Assembly (NCBI GenBank): GCA_002869605.1
Contig: PKUI01000170.1
Location: 7,007-71,006 of the forward strand
Source: Desulfuromonas sp.
GTDB lineage: Bacteria > Desulfobacterota > Desulfuromonadia > Desulfuromonadales > SZUA-401
Reading direction: 5' to 3'
DNA: 64,000 bases
The notes beneath the pieces were generated by a model. It was not told the origin of the DNA. It made no database searches and was given only the letters and a program-made list of their open reading frames with translations. Both the position numbers and the translations under genes were made by a program. Positions 1 to 9,568 of this stretch are shown here, one piece after another; position 1 is the stretch's first letter, and each line of letters starts with the position of its first letter.

Positions 1-446
1 GGTGCCAGTTTCTCGGCCAGTTCGCGCTGCTCGGGGGTCAGAAGCTTGAGGGTCTCGCTGCGCACCGTGGCCCGCGACACGATCAACGCAGTTTTGGCAT
101 CGACCTGGGCGGCCAGCTCGGTACGGATGGCAGTGGCATCAATAGACTCAGCATCACACAGCTGGCGAACCTTCTCACGGCTGGCGGCGAGCTGCTCACG
201 GTAGGGCGCATTCTTTTCAGCCGCCTGCTTGTGCAGATCCTCGATCTGCTGCTGCTGAGCTTCCGTCAGATCAAGAATCTCCGCCATGCGGTCCATACGC
301 CGGTCCATGCGATGCTCCATCCGCGTCTCCATGATCCCCTCATCGTCCCAGGGACCAAACCCGGGCCCTGCCAGGGCAGTGGAAACCATGGCTCCGTTTG
401 TGATCAGCGCAACGACAAAAGCCCAGATCAGAATACGTGTTTTCAT
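1..446 (-). CDS. Spy/CpxP-like periplasmic protein (C-terminus outside window)
   Basis: Reading leftward from an ATG at 446, the frame stays open to the window edge, so the C-terminus is missing. The product begins with a signal peptide (MKTRILIW.. to ..TALAG). A Met/Arg-rich stretch follows, then a mostly helical region holding two LTxxQ motifs (LTEAQ and LTPEQ). These are the hallmark of the Spy/CpxP/ZraP family of small periplasmic stress chaperones, which form alpha-helical cradle dimers. The gene is transcribed away from a BaeSR/MdtABC-like operon beginning near 899; in E. coli, Spy is a Bae-regulon member. Family assignment is good; chaperone activity and co-regulation are inferred. Confidence 0.8.
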   Translation of the reverse strand, partial: MKTRILIWAFVVALITNGAMVSTALAGPGFGPWDDEGIMETRMEHRMDRRMDRMAEILDLTEAQQQQIEDLHKQAAEKNAPYREQLAASREKVRQLCDAESIDATAIRTELAAQVDAKTALIVSRATVRSETLKLLTPEQRELAEKLA

Positions 447-575
447 CTCGTTTCTCCTTTGTGTCTGAGTGAAAGTTTGAAAGCTCCTGCTTTCCTTGAT
501 TCCAGGTATATCGGCCAATCGTGCATGAAAAATGCAGCAAATGTGAAATCTCCGCAGAACATCCTTTTTATCCTT

Positions 576-719
576 TCAAAGCTGTTCATCAACCAGATAG
601 GTCAGCATCTGTTGTCTTCCCCTGCCCGGCAAATCCAATGGCAAGGCTTCCAGCATTTGCCTGTCATCGGAAAACTCTTCTTCGATCTGCTCCAGAAGAC
701 TTTCAAGCAATGTTTTCAT
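576..719 (-). CDS. small acidic hypothetical protein (47 aa)
   Basis: A 47-residue frame starts at an ATG preceded by GGAGAC about 5 nt upstream, which is why I prefer it to the longer frame beginning at 770. The protein starts MKTLLESLLEQIEEEF, is rich in Glu/Leu and predicted helical, and has no signal peptide. It lies 130 nt upstream of the Spy-like gene on the same strand, so the two may be co-transcribed. No family recognised. Confidence 0.5.
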   Translation of the reverse strand: MKTLLESLLEQIEEEFSDDRQMLEALPLDLPGRGRQQMLTYLVDEQL

Positions 720-898
720 ATTGTCTCCGCGTGTTTTTGATTGCTGTTCGTAAACATAACGGCGAATCAAGGAAGAAATGTGGAAGAAATAGGGAAACTT
801 AGCTCTCTAGCGCAATCGGACTGGTCAGCACGCTGCGTTCGTGATAATCGAATAGAAACATCCACGATGTTTCGAATAAACGGAGAGACCGCGAGAAA

Positions 899-2278
899 CT
901 GACCATCAAGTACAAACTGTTCCTCACCATCCTCGCGGCCGTGCTCGGTGTGATCGTCGGCATGCTGCTGATGATGCAGTGGAGCTTTAACCGCGGTTTC
1001 CTGCGTTACGTCAACACCCTCGAGAGCCAGCACATCACCCAGCTCGCCAGCAGCCTCGAATCAATCTACGCCCGGCAGCAAGGCTGGGAGGGGCTCGACA
1101 GAAATCGACGCCAATGGATCAACCTGCTGCTGAGCAGCCTGCCCGAGGAAGGACCAGCCCCGCCCCCTCACGTCGCACGACGCATCGAGAGGCGGCTGTT
1201 CCTCCTCGACGCTAATCACCGCCTGCTGATCGGGGATGCGCGACGCATCCAGAATGCCGAACTGACCAAGCTGCACCACGACGGCCAGCTCATCGGCTAC
1301 CTCGGTTTCAAGCAACGCGAGCGGCTCGTCGAAGATCGCCACCTCGAGTTCATCCGCTCGCAACGCCGCGCCTTTCTCCTCATCGCGCTGGCCATCGGCA
1401 CAGCTGCGGCGCTCCTCGCCTTCCCCCTCGCCCACCACCTGGTACGGCGCATCCGCCTGCTCGCCGGGGCGACCCACGAGCTGGCGGCGGGACACTTTTC
1501 AACCCGCATCGCGGTCACCTCGCAGGACGAACTCGGCCAACTCGCTTCCGACTTCAACCGCCTCGCCGTTAGCCTGGAAAAGAACGAACAGGATCGCCGG
1601 CAGTGGGTCGCCGATATTTCACACGAACTACGCACCCCGCTGGCGGTGCTGCGTGGAGAGATCGAAGCGTTGCAGGACGGTGTGCGCAGCAGTTCACCCG
1701 AGACCCTCAGATCGCTGCACGGAGAAGTCCAACGCCTGACCCGCCTGGTCGATGATCTCTACCAGCTCTCGCTCGCCGACATCGGTGCACTCAATTGCCA
1801 GAGCGAACCACTCCCGCTCGGAGCTCTGGTCGCCGAATGTCTCGACTACTTCAGACCACAGCTGGAGGAAAACCACATCACGTTGACCCTGTGCGATGAC
1901 AGCGACGATCTTCAAATCGAAGGTGACACGGCACGCCTTCAGCAGCTGTTTGACAACCTGCTGACCAACAGCCTGCGTTACACCGACCCCGGAGGGGAAC
2001 TGGAAGTACGCATCGAGGCCACAGCGAAGCAGCTGGCCGTCCACATGCTCGACAGCGCCCCATCGGTCCCCACCGCGCAGCTCGAACGGCTCTTCGAACG
2101 GCTCTACCGGGTCGAGGATTCCCGCAATCGCGCCAGCGGCGGCGCCGGGCTCGGCCTGGCCATCGCGCGCAGCATTGCCGAGGCCCATCATGGCACCCTC
2201 ACCGCGCAACGTTCTCCGCTCGGCGGCCTCTGGATGACCGCAACCTTTCCACTGTATAAGCCGGGAGAATCCGCATGA
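899..2278 (+). CDS. BaeS-like sensor histidine kinase
   Basis: This is an envelope-stress type sensor kinase. It has an N-terminal membrane helix, a periplasmic segment, a second helix (about residues 155-175), a HAMP linker, a HisKA domain with the phospho-acceptor motif SHELRTPL, and an ATPase domain with N-box (DNLLTNSLRYT) and G-box (GAGLGLAIA). The D-box is degenerate (LDSAPSVP). The first conventional start codon is GTG at 941, inside the first membrane helix. The expected N-terminus (LTIKYKLFLTIL) begins at a CTG at 899 with GGAGAG 11 nt upstream, so I place the start there tentatively. Its stop overlaps the next gene as ATGA. Its cognate regulator is probably the OmpR-type protein at 8038, at the far end of the same operon. 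Confidence 0.88.
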   Translation: MTIKYKLFLTILAAVLGVIVGMLLMMQWSFNRGFLRYVNTLESQHITQLASSLESIYARQQGWEGLDRNRRQWINLLLSSLPEEGPAPPPHVARRIERRLFLLDANHRLLIGDARRIQNAELTKLHHDGQLIGYLGFKQRERLVEDRHLEFIRSQRRAFLLIALAIGTAAALLAFPLAHHLVRRIRLLAGATHELAAGHFSTRIAVTSQDELGQLASDFNRLAVSLEKNEQDRRQWVADISHELRTPLAVLRGEIEALQDGVRSSSPETLRSLHGEVQRLTRLVDDLYQLSLADIGALNCQSEPLPLGALVAECLDYFRPQLEENHITLTLCDDSDDLQIEGDTARLQQLFDNLLTNSLRYTDPGGELEVRIEATAKQLAVHMLDSAPSVPTAQLERLFERLYRVEDSRNRASGGAGLGLAIARSIAEAHHGTLTAQRSPLGGLWMTATFPLYKPGESA

Positions 2279-3696
2279 CTCGACCTTCGTTCAACCGGCA
2301 ACGCTTACCTTCCCTGTGCCTCACCCTTGCACTGTTTTTCACCACGGCGTGCAGCGCGACCTTGCCTCCACCGGAATCTCCCGTCCCCCTGGGCGACACC
2401 TTTTCAAGCAGCGGCACTCAGCAGGCGCTAGAGCAGTGGTGGCAAGCCTTTGACGACCCGGCCCTGGCGCGGCTTATCGACCGCGCCCTGAAAGACAACT
2501 TCGACCTGCAGGCAACCTGGGAGCGCCTCGCACAGAGCCGTGCCAGCGTACGTAACGCCAGCTCCGGGTTGTGGCCACAGCTTGACGCGGAGGCCGGCGC
2601 ACGGCGTACGCGCAGCGCAACAGAGGATACCACCAGCTTTGCCAACAGCTTTTCCCTCGGGGCGGTAGCCAGCTACGAGCTCGACCTCTGGGGGCGGGTG
2701 CGCGCCACGCGTGAAGCGGCGCAGCTGGCACAGCTGGCCAACCGCGAAAACCTCGACACGGCTGCCATGTCGCTCGCCGCCGAAGTCGCCGGCACCTGGT
2801 TCGAGCTGACCACCGCCAGCGGGCAACAACAGATTCTCAGCGAACAACATACGACGGCCGCCAAAACCCTGGAGCTGGTCGAACTGCAGTTTCGCACCGG
2901 CAAGGTCACACTCGCCGACCTGCTACAGCAGCGCCAGCTGCTCGAGTCGATCGCCGGTGAGCAGGCCCAGGCGGCGGCCCGCGTCGCGGTCACAAGGCAC
3001 AGCCTTGCGGTACTCACCGGGCAGTCGCCGCAGAGTTTCCAACTCCCCGACACACAACGGCTCCCCGCGCTGCCTCCGCTGCCAGCGACCGGTCTGCCGG
3101 CCGAACTGCTCTCGAGGCGCCCCGATATCCGCAGTGCCTGGTACCAGGTCCTGGCGGATCGTGCACGTATCGATATTGCCCAGGCCGATCGGCTGCCCCG
3201 CATCAGCCTGAGTGGCAGCATCGAGTCTTCCGCGGATGAGATCGACACCCTGTTCGACAACTGGTTCGCCAATCTCGCCGGCAACCTGCTCGCGCCACTG
3301 CTCGATGGCGGCCAGCGCCGCGCAGAGGTCTCACGTACCCGGGAGGCCGCCGCGGAGAGTCTCAATCTCTACGGACAACAGGTCCTCGAGGCACTGCAGG
3401 AGGTGGAAGATGCCCTGGTGCACGAAAATCACCAGCAACAGTACCTGTTGAGCCTGCAGCAACAACTTGAGCTTTCACAGCAGGCGCTCAACCAGATCCG
3501 CACCCGCTACACCCGCGGCAATCTCTCTTTCGAGCGGGTTCTCGATGCCCAACGCTCCGTTTTGCAGCTGCAACGCAGCGAGCTTGAAGCGGAGAGCCAG
3601 CTGCTCCAATACCGGGTGGCGCTCTACCGCGCCCTGGGCGGAAACTGGCCGCTGCAACAAAAGCCATCACCCCGTGCAGCGAACGACGAAGGATGA
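2275..3696 (+). CDS. RND efflux outer-membrane lipoprotein (NodT/OprM family)
   Basis: A 473-residue TolC-like outer-membrane channel. The N-terminus is a lipoprotein signal with a Cys after a hydrophobic run (FFTTACSA). Two outer-membrane-efflux repeats follow. The family signature LLSRRPDIR sits mid-protein, as in NodT/OprM factors that form the trimeric exit duct of tripartite pumps. The gene overlaps the kinase by 4 nt and is followed 3 nt later by the membrane fusion gene, consistent with one operon. Length and motif order are normal. Confidence 0.92.
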   Translation: MTRPSFNRQRLPSLCLTLALFFTTACSATLPPPESPVPLGDTFSSSGTQQALEQWWQAFDDPALARLIDRALKDNFDLQATWERLAQSRASVRNASSGLWPQLDAEAGARRTRSATEDTTSFANSFSLGAVASYELDLWGRVRATREAAQLAQLANRENLDTAAMSLAAEVAGTWFELTTASGQQQILSEQHTTAAKTLELVELQFRTGKVTLADLLQQRQLLESIAGEQAQAAARVAVTRHSLAVLTGQSPQSFQLPDTQRLPALPPLPATGLPAELLSRRPDIRSAWYQVLADRARIDIAQADRLPRISLSGSIESSADEIDTLFDNWFANLAGNLLAPLLDGGQRRAEVSRTREAAAESLNLYGQQVLEALQEVEDALVHENHQQQYLLSLQQQLELSQQALNQIRTRYTRGNLSFERVLDAQRSVLQLQRSELEAESQLLQYRVALYRALGGNWPLQQKPSPRAANDEG

Positions 3697-3699
3697 CCT

Positions 3700-4926
3700 A
3701 TGAGCAACAACCACTACGAGCGCAACGATGACTTGACCCCACACGCCAGCCGCAAATGGCGCATCCTGCTGCCGATGGGAGTCCTGGTACTCTGCGCGCT
3801 CATCGCCGCGGCCCTCTTCATTAGCAGGCCGCGCGCCAAATCGAAAACTCCGCAGCGGATCGCGACTCTGGTCGAGGTTGCGCCGGTGCACTTCGCCCCC
3901 CATCCGACCCAACTCTCCGCCATGGGCACGGTGGTAGCCGAACAGCAGGTCGCGCTGCAACCCGAGGTCAGCGGCAAGGTCGTCGCGCTCCACCCCCGCC
4001 TCGAACCGGGTGGACGGGTCAAAAAGGGTGAGGTCCTGGTGACCCTCGACGACACCGACTACCTCCTGGCCCGTGAAAGCGCGGCCAGCACCGTCGCTCA
4101 GGCCGAAGCCAACCTGCAACTCGAGCAGGGGAACCAGCTGGTGGCCGAAAAGGAATACCAGCTGCTCGGCGAGCCGGTCTCCGATGAAGAGCTGGCGCTG
4201 ATGCTGCGCCGCCCACAACTGGCCAGCGCCGAAGCGACGGTCGCTGCGGCTCGTGCACAACTGAACCGTGCTGCCCTCGACGTGGAACGGACCCGGGTGC
4301 GCGCCCCCTTCAACGCGGTGGTTATCAGCCGCGCGGTCAGCCTCGGCAGCCGCGTGACCACGAGCACCGAGCTCACTGCCCTGGTCGGCAGTGACCGCTA
4401 CCGGGTCGAAGCCAGCGTACCGAGTGACCAGCTCCAGTGGCTGGAGCTCTCCGGTCCCGACACCGACGGAGCACAGGTGCGCATCTTCAACCGCCCGGTC
4501 TGGGGCCCCGAGGTCTCGCGAGCAGGCACGCTTATCAGCGTCGGGGCACAACTGGAGAGCGAAGGGCGCATGGCCGAGGTGCTGATCCGCCTCGACCGAC
4601 CACTCGACTCCGGACCTGACGGGGATTTGCCGATTCCGCTTCTCGGCAGCTTCGTCGAGGTGGAGATCAACGGACGCGAGCTGCCGAACGCCGCCGAGAT
4701 ACCGCGCAGTGCGCTGCATGACGGTGACCAGCTCTGGGTTATGGACGCCGAACAGCGCCTCGACATCCGCAGCGTGGAGGTCGCGTTCCGCATGCGCGAC
4801 AGCGTCCTGATCCGCAGCGGGCTCCAAGAAGGGGAGCTGCTGGTGACCTCACAGCTCGCCGCCCCGGTCGCAGGCATGCAGCTGCGGCTCGCCGAAAACA
4901 GTACGGAGCAGACGCGTGAACCTTAG
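3700..4926 (+). CDS. RND efflux membrane fusion protein (HlyD/MdtA-like)
   Basis: A 408-residue periplasmic adaptor with one N-terminal membrane anchor (about residues 24-46). It has the two biotinyl-lipoyl halves (VALQPEVSGKV near 90 and RAPFNAVV near 200) around a helical hairpin, followed by a beta-barrel domain. It links the inner-membrane pump to the outer-membrane channel. It sits between the channel gene and the pump gene, overlapping the latter by 11 nt. The substrate is not predictable from sequence. Confidence 0.92.
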   Translation: MSNNHYERNDDLTPHASRKWRILLPMGVLVLCALIAAALFISRPRAKSKTPQRIATLVEVAPVHFAPHPTQLSAMGTVVAEQQVALQPEVSGKVVALHPRLEPGGRVKKGEVLVTLDDTDYLLARESAASTVAQAEANLQLEQGNQLVAEKEYQLLGEPVSDEELALMLRRPQLASAEATVAAARAQLNRAALDVERTRVRAPFNAVVISRAVSLGSRVTTSTELTALVGSDRYRVEASVPSDQLQWLELSGPDTDGAQVRIFNRPVWGPEVSRAGTLISVGAQLESEGRMAEVLIRLDRPLDSGPDGDLPIPLLGSFVEVEINGRELPNAAEIPRSALHDGDQLWVMDAEQRLDIRSVEVAFRMRDSVLIRSGLQEGELLVTSQLAAPVAGMQLRLAENSTEQTREP

Positions 4927-7900
4927 CAAAGACTCCGAAGCCTGGCGGCGTGGCCCGATCGCCTGGATGGCGCGTAATCACGTGACCACCAACCTGCTGA
5001 TGCTGTTACTGCTGATCGGCGGGCTGTTCGTGACCGCGACCATCAAGAAGGAGGTCTTCCCCGAGTTCGAACTCGACAGGGTCAGCGTATCGGTCTCCTA
5101 CCCCGGAGCCAGCCCCGAGGAGGTCGAACGTGGGGTCGTCCTGGCCATCGAGGAAGCGGTACGTGGCCTGGACGGCATCAAGGAACTCTCCGCCACCGCC
5201 GCCGAGGGGGGCGGCCAGGTGAGCATCGAGCTGCTCCCCGATGCCAATGCGCAAAAGGTCTATACCGAAATCCGCCAGCAGGTCGACCGCATTACCACCT
5301 TCCCGGTCGACACCGAACAACCCCAGGTGAGCCTCGCGTCGCACCGACATGGGGTTTTGACAATGCAGATCTACGGTGACGTCAGCGAGATGGCGCTGCG
5401 CGAAACCGTGGAACAGGTACGCGACCGGCTGCTGCAGGATCCCGGCATTACCCAGATCGATATTTCCGGTGGCCGCGACTTCGAAATCCTGGTCGAAATC
5501 CCGCAGGCCCAGCTACGCCGCTACGGCCTGACCCTCGAGGAGGTTGCAGAGCGGATTGCGTCCGCCTCGGTCGAGCTGCCGGGCGGCCGCCTCGACACCT
5601 CGGGAGGTGACGTGCTGCTGCGTATCTCCGACCGCCGCGAGTGGGCGGACGAGTTCGCACGCATCCCCATCATCGCCGGCGCCAACGGCAGCGTGGTCAC
5701 CCTCGCCGACCTCGCCACGGTCTACGAAGGGTTTGAGTCGAGCGACCGCTACGCCAGTTACAACAGCCAGCGCAGCATCGGCCTCGAGGTGATGCGCGTC
5801 GGCGACCAGACCCCGCTCGGGGTTTCGGAGGCGGTACACGCCGCGATGCCCGAAATCGGGCGCGATCTACCCGACGGCATCGACTGGGAAATCAACCGCG
5901 ACCGCTCCGACACCTACCGGCAGCGCCGCGACCTGCTGCTGAAGAACGCCTCCTACGGTCTGGTGCTGGTGCTGCTGCTACTCGGCGCCTTCCTCGAACT
6001 TAAGCTCGCCTTCTGGGTAACCATGGGGATCCCGATCTCGTTTCTCGGCGGCATGCTGTTTCTCCCCTCGCTCGATATATCCATCAACGTGGTCTCGATG
6101 TTTGCCTTCATCGTTGCCCTCGGCATCGTGGTCGACGACGCCATCGTGGTCGGTGAAAACATCTACGCCTACCGCGAGCAGGGAGACCGGCCACTGCATG
6201 CCGCGGTGATAGGCACCCGCGAAGTGGCGATACCGGTGACCTTCGCAATCCTCACCAACTTCGCTGCCTTCATGCCGCTCTACTTTATCCCCGGCACCAT
6301 GGGCAAGATCTGGCGCGCCATCCCGGTGGTGGTGGTCGCGGTTTTCGTCATCTCATGGGTCGAGTCGTTGTTGATCCTCCCCTCCCATATCGCCCACACC
6401 CGTCTCGGTGCGCGCAGTCGTCTCACCACACGCCTGCATGTACAGCAGCAACGCTTCTCGGCCGGTGTAAGCCGCTTCATCGAACAACGCTACCGCCCGC
6501 TGCTGGCGCTGTGCGTGCGCTGGCGCGGCATGACCGTGGCCTGTGGCTTTGCGATCCTGATTCTGGTGCTTGCCTACGTAATGAGCGGCCGTATCGGCCG
6601 CGAGCTGTTCCCGCGCATCGAATCGGACCGCGCTGTGGTCAGCGCCACGCTGCCGATTGGCTCTCCCCTCTCCAAGGCCAAGGAGGCCGAGAAGCGACTT
6701 CTCGACGCCCTTTCCAAGGTGGTCGCCGAAAGCGGCGGCGAAAAGCTGATGAGCGGGGTCTTCTCACTCACCGACGAAAACAGCGTCAGGATCACCGCCT
6801 ACCTGACGGCGCCGGATGTGCGCCCGATCTCGACCAAGGAGCTGGTCAGCCGCTGGCGCAGCACAACCGGCTCGATCAGCGGCCTGGAGACCCTGCGCTA
6901 CGAATCGGACCGTGGCGGACCGGGTTCAGGCGCCTCGCTGACGGTGGAGCTGTCGAACCGCGACATCGCCACCCTGGAACAGGCCAGTGAAACCCTTGCC
7001 GCGCGGTTGGCCGAGTTCCCCGAGGTGAGTGACCTCGACGACGGCACCTCGAGCGGCAAACCACAGCTCGACTTCAGCCTCACCCCGGCCGGTCAGAGCC
7101 TCGGTCTGACCAGCCGCGACGTGGCCCGACAGGTACGCAGCGCCTTCTCCGGCAGCATCGCCCTGCGCCAGCAACGGGGTCGCAATGAGGTTTCGGTACG
7201 CCTGCAGCTCCCCGAAAGTGAACGTGCCCACGAGTACGACATCGAGAACCTGCTGATCCGTACCCCGGCCGGGCGCTTCGTGCCGCTGCGCGAGATCGCC
7301 AACGTCGAACGGGGTCGTGCCTACACCACCATCACCCGCCGCGACGCGCGCCGCACCCTGAATGTTTCGGCCAATGTCGAGTCGCCGCAGCAGAACTCGC
7401 TGATCATCGACGAGCTGAACGCCACCATTCTCCCCGAACTGGCCCGCGACGTCCCGGGACTCACCTACGGCTTCCAGGGACGCCAGGCGCGACTCGCCGA
7501 GAGCACCTCGGGGCTCAAGTACGGCTTCATCGGCGCGCTGCTGTGCATCTACTTCCTGCTCGCCGTCCCCTTCCGCAGCTACGTGCAGCCGATGGTGGTG
7601 ATGCTCGCCATCCCCTTCGGGCTGGTCGGAGCAACCCTCGGCCACATCCTGCTCGGCTACAACCTGAGCCTGATGAGCATGATGGGCGTGGTCGCCCTCG
7701 CCGGGGTGGTGGTCAACGACTCGCTGGTGCTGATCGATTTCGCCAACCGGTTGCGCCTGCAGGGGATGAGTGCGCGTGAGGCGATCGTCGCCGCCGGGGT
7801 GCGCCGCTTCCGGCCGATCATCCTCACCACCCTGACCACCTTCGGCGGCCTGGCGCCGATGATCTTCGAGACCTCTCGACAGGCACGCTTTTTGATCCCG

Positions 7901-8041
7901 ATGGCACTGTCGCTCGGCTTCGGCATCCTCTTCGCCACCGTGATCACCCTGTTGCTGGTACCCTGCTTTTACCTGCTGATCGAGGATTTGCGCCGCTACC
8001 TGCCGCAACTCCCCGACCTCGAGAAGGAGGAGCACGCATGA
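4916..8041 (+). CDS. RND multidrug/solute efflux permease (AcrB/MdtB superfamily)
   Basis: A full-length (1041 aa) inner-membrane proton-driven pump with the duplicated RND layout: helix 1, large periplasmic porter loop, helices 2-6, then the same again. The proton-relay Asp pair is visible in helix 4 (GIVVDDAIVV). The GTG start overlaps the adaptor gene; the stop overlaps the regulator gene as ATGA. It should assemble with the products of 2275 and 3700. Only one permease gene is present, unlike the MdtB/MdtC pair of E. coli. Confidence 0.94.
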   Translation: MNLSKDSEAWRRGPIAWMARNHVTTNLLMLLLLIGGLFVTATIKKEVFPEFELDRVSVSVSYPGASPEEVERGVVLAIEEAVRGLDGIKELSATAAEGGGQVSIELLPDANAQKVYTEIRQQVDRITTFPVDTEQPQVSLASHRHGVLTMQIYGDVSEMALRETVEQVRDRLLQDPGITQIDISGGRDFEILVEIPQAQLRRYGLTLEEVAERIASASVELPGGRLDTSGGDVLLRISDRREWADEFARIPIIAGANGSVVTLADLATVYEGFESSDRYASYNSQRSIGLEVMRVGDQTPLGVSEAVHAAMPEIGRDLPDGIDWEINRDRSDTYRQRRDLLLKNASYGLVLVLLLLGAFLELKLAFWVTMGIPISFLGGMLFLPSLDISINVVSMFAFIVALGIVVDDAIVVGENIYAYREQGDRPLHAAVIGTREVAIPVTFAILTNFAAFMPLYFIPGTMGKIWRAIPVVVVAVFVISWVESLLILPSHIAHTRLGARSRLTTRLHVQQQRFSAGVSRFIEQRYRPLLALCVRWRGMTVACGFAILILVLAYVMSGRIGRELFPRIESDRAVVSATLPIGSPLSKAKEAEKRLLDALSKVVAESGGEKLMSGVFSLTDENSVRITAYLTAPDVRPISTKELVSRWRSTTGSISGLETLRYESDRGGPGSGASLTVELSNRDIATLEQASETLAARLAEFPEVSDLDDGTSSGKPQLDFSLTPAGQSLGLTSRDVARQVRSAFSGSIALRQQRGRNEVSVRLQLPESERAHEYDIENLLIRTPAGRFVPLREIANVERGRAYTTITRRDARRTLNVSANVESPQQNSLIIDELNATILPELARDVPGLTYGFQGRQARLAESTSGLKYGFIGALLCIYFLLAVPFRSYVQPMVVMLAIPFGLVGATLGHILLGYNLSLMSMMGVVALAGVVVNDSLVLIDFANRLRLQGMSAREAIVAAGVRRFRPIILTTLTTFGGLAPMIFETSRQARFLIPMALSLGFGILFATVITLLLVPCFYLLIEDLRRYLPQLPDLEKEEHA

Positions 8042-8709
8042 CCGATGCCCATATCCTGATTATCGAGGACGAGGTTAAACTCGCCAAACTGCTGCGCGAC
8101 TACCTGCAGCAGGCCGGCTGCCGCTGCAGTCTGCACCATCGCGGCGACGACGCCCTGCAAAGGATTCAGGAGGAAAACCCCGACCTGGTGCTGCTCGACA
8201 TCATGCTCCCCAGCAAAGACGGTATGGCGATCTGCAGGGCGTTGCGTCATGTTTCGCAGGTCCCGGTGATCATGGTCACCGCCCGCGTCGAAGAGATCGA
8301 CCGCCTGCTCGGCCTGGAACTCGGCGCCGATGATTACATCTGCAAGCCGTTCAGCCCGCGCGAGGTCGTGGCACGGGTCAAGGCAGTGCTTAAGCGCAGC
8401 AGCACTGCTTCGACGCCCCCGGAGGGACTGCAACTCGACGCAACACGTTACCGCGCCCGTCTCGACGGCCACGACCTCGACCTGACCGCCGTCGAATTCA
8501 AGCTCCTCGAATACCTTGCCGCCAGCCCCGGACGCATCTTCTCCCGTACCCAGCTGATGGACCATATCTATCCCGATCAGCGCATCGTCTCGGATCGCAC
8601 CATCGACAGCCATATCAAGAAGCTGCGCAAGAAGATCGCCGCAGCAGACCCGCAATCCAACCTGGTCCAGTCGGTCTACGGCGTCGGTTACCGCCTCGAA
8701 GAGGAGTAA
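8038..8709 (+). CDS. OmpR/BaeR-like response regulator
   Basis: A 223-residue two-domain regulator. The receiver domain has the acidic pair at residues 10-12 and phospho-acceptor Asp54 (LLDIMLP). A winged-helix DNA-binding domain occupies about residues 130-222. It overlaps the pump gene by 4 nt and closes an operon that opens with its likely partner kinase, so kinase and regulator bracket the transport genes. Autoregulation and control of the divergent Spy-like gene are likely by analogy with the Bae system. Confidence 0.92.
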   Translation: MTDAHILIIEDEVKLAKLLRDYLQQAGCRCSLHHRGDDALQRIQEENPDLVLLDIMLPSKDGMAICRALRHVSQVPVIMVTARVEEIDRLLGLELGADDYICKPFSPREVVARVKAVLKRSSTASTPPEGLQLDATRYRARLDGHDLDLTAVEFKLLEYLAASPGRIFSRTQLMDHIYPDQRIVSDRTIDSHIKKLRKKIAAADPQSNLVQSVYGVGYRLEEE

Positions 8710-8718
8710 CGGTTTCCC

Positions 8719-8745
8719 TTGACATAGGCCTGCCGATTCTATAGC
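8719..8745 (+). promoter_or_regulatory. possible sigma70 promoter for the pirin gene
   Basis: TTGACA at 8719 and TATAGC at 8740 lie in the 87-nt gap before the pirin gene. The 15-nt spacer is short, so this is only a candidate. Confidence 0.35.
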
Positions 8746-8796
8746 TTGATATTGAACTGTGACCATTTTAGTAATATTTACAAAAAGGAACACGCC

Positions 8797-9492
8797 ATGA
8801 TCACCATTCGAGCTGCAGAAGATCGCGGACATAACCAGGAAGAGTGGCTGGAAACCCACCACACCTTCTCTTTTCATACCTACTACGACCCGGAGCAGAT
8901 TGGCTATTCCGACCTGCGTGTCATCAATGAGGATACCGTTGCCGCTAGACGCGGCTTCGACATGCACCCACACCAGGACATGGAGGTTGTCACCCTGGTT
9001 ACGACAGGTGAACTTGAACACCAGGACTCCATGGGCAACCGCGACGTGATCGGCCCCTACCAGCTACAGAGGATGACCGCCGGCAAGGGGATCTGGCACA
9101 GCGAAGTCAACCCCTCGCCGGACAAACCGGTCCACCTGTTCCAGATCTGGATCTACCCGGAGCAGAAAGGGCTCGATCCCGACTACGAGATCAGGAGCTT
9201 CTCTGATGCCGAAAAAGACCGCTTGACCTTGCTGGCCTCGCCACAGGGGGCGGAAGGTGCGGCCATCCTGCATCAGGACGCGCGCCTCTACCTGGGCCGC
9301 TACCGCGCCGGAAGTGAAGAGGTCATCCCCCTCAATCCTGAACGCCACACCTGGCTGCAGGTTATCAGGGGAACATTGAGCCTCAACGGCGAACAGGTAA
9401 AAACCGGAGATGGCGTCGCGATCGAAAAAGAAGCAGCGTTGAGCCTACGGGCTGAAGAAGAGAGTGAGTTTATCCTTTTCGACCTGCATTAA
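8797..9492 (+). CDS. pirin family protein (YhaK/quercetinase-like bicupin)
   Basis: A 231-residue pirin: N-terminal cupin with the metal-site motifs HPHQDME and IWHSE, and a weaker C-terminal cupin. Pirins bind Fe or other metals; some have quercetinase activity or act as redox sensors. The start is the ATG at 8797 (AAAAAGGAA upstream), giving the usual N-terminus MITIRAAEDRG. It stands alone between the efflux operon and a hairpin at 9511-9533. Cellular role unknown. Confidence 0.9.
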   Translation: MITIRAAEDRGHNQEEWLETHHTFSFHTYYDPEQIGYSDLRVINEDTVAARRGFDMHPHQDMEVVTLVTTGELEHQDSMGNRDVIGPYQLQRMTAGKGIWHSEVNPSPDKPVHLFQIWIYPEQKGLDPDYEIRSFSDAEKDRLTLLASPQGAEGAAILHQDARLYLGRYRAGSEEVIPLNPERHTWLQVIRGTLSLNGEQVKTGDGVAIEKEAALSLRAEEESEFILFDLH

Positions 9493-9504
9493 GCATGACC
9501 CACA

Positions 9505-9533
9505 AAAAAAGCAACGGCCTTATGGGCCGTTGC
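9505..9533 (-). terminator. rho-independent terminator (minus strand)
   Basis: A 9-bp GC-rich stem (GCAACGGCC with GGCCGTTGC) is followed on the minus strand by seven T. It ends the small membrane protein gene and may also stop plus-strand transcripts from the pirin gene. Confidence 0.8.
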
Positions 9534-9568
9534 TTAGGAGTTAGTGCGCAAACATGCACGGATAAATC

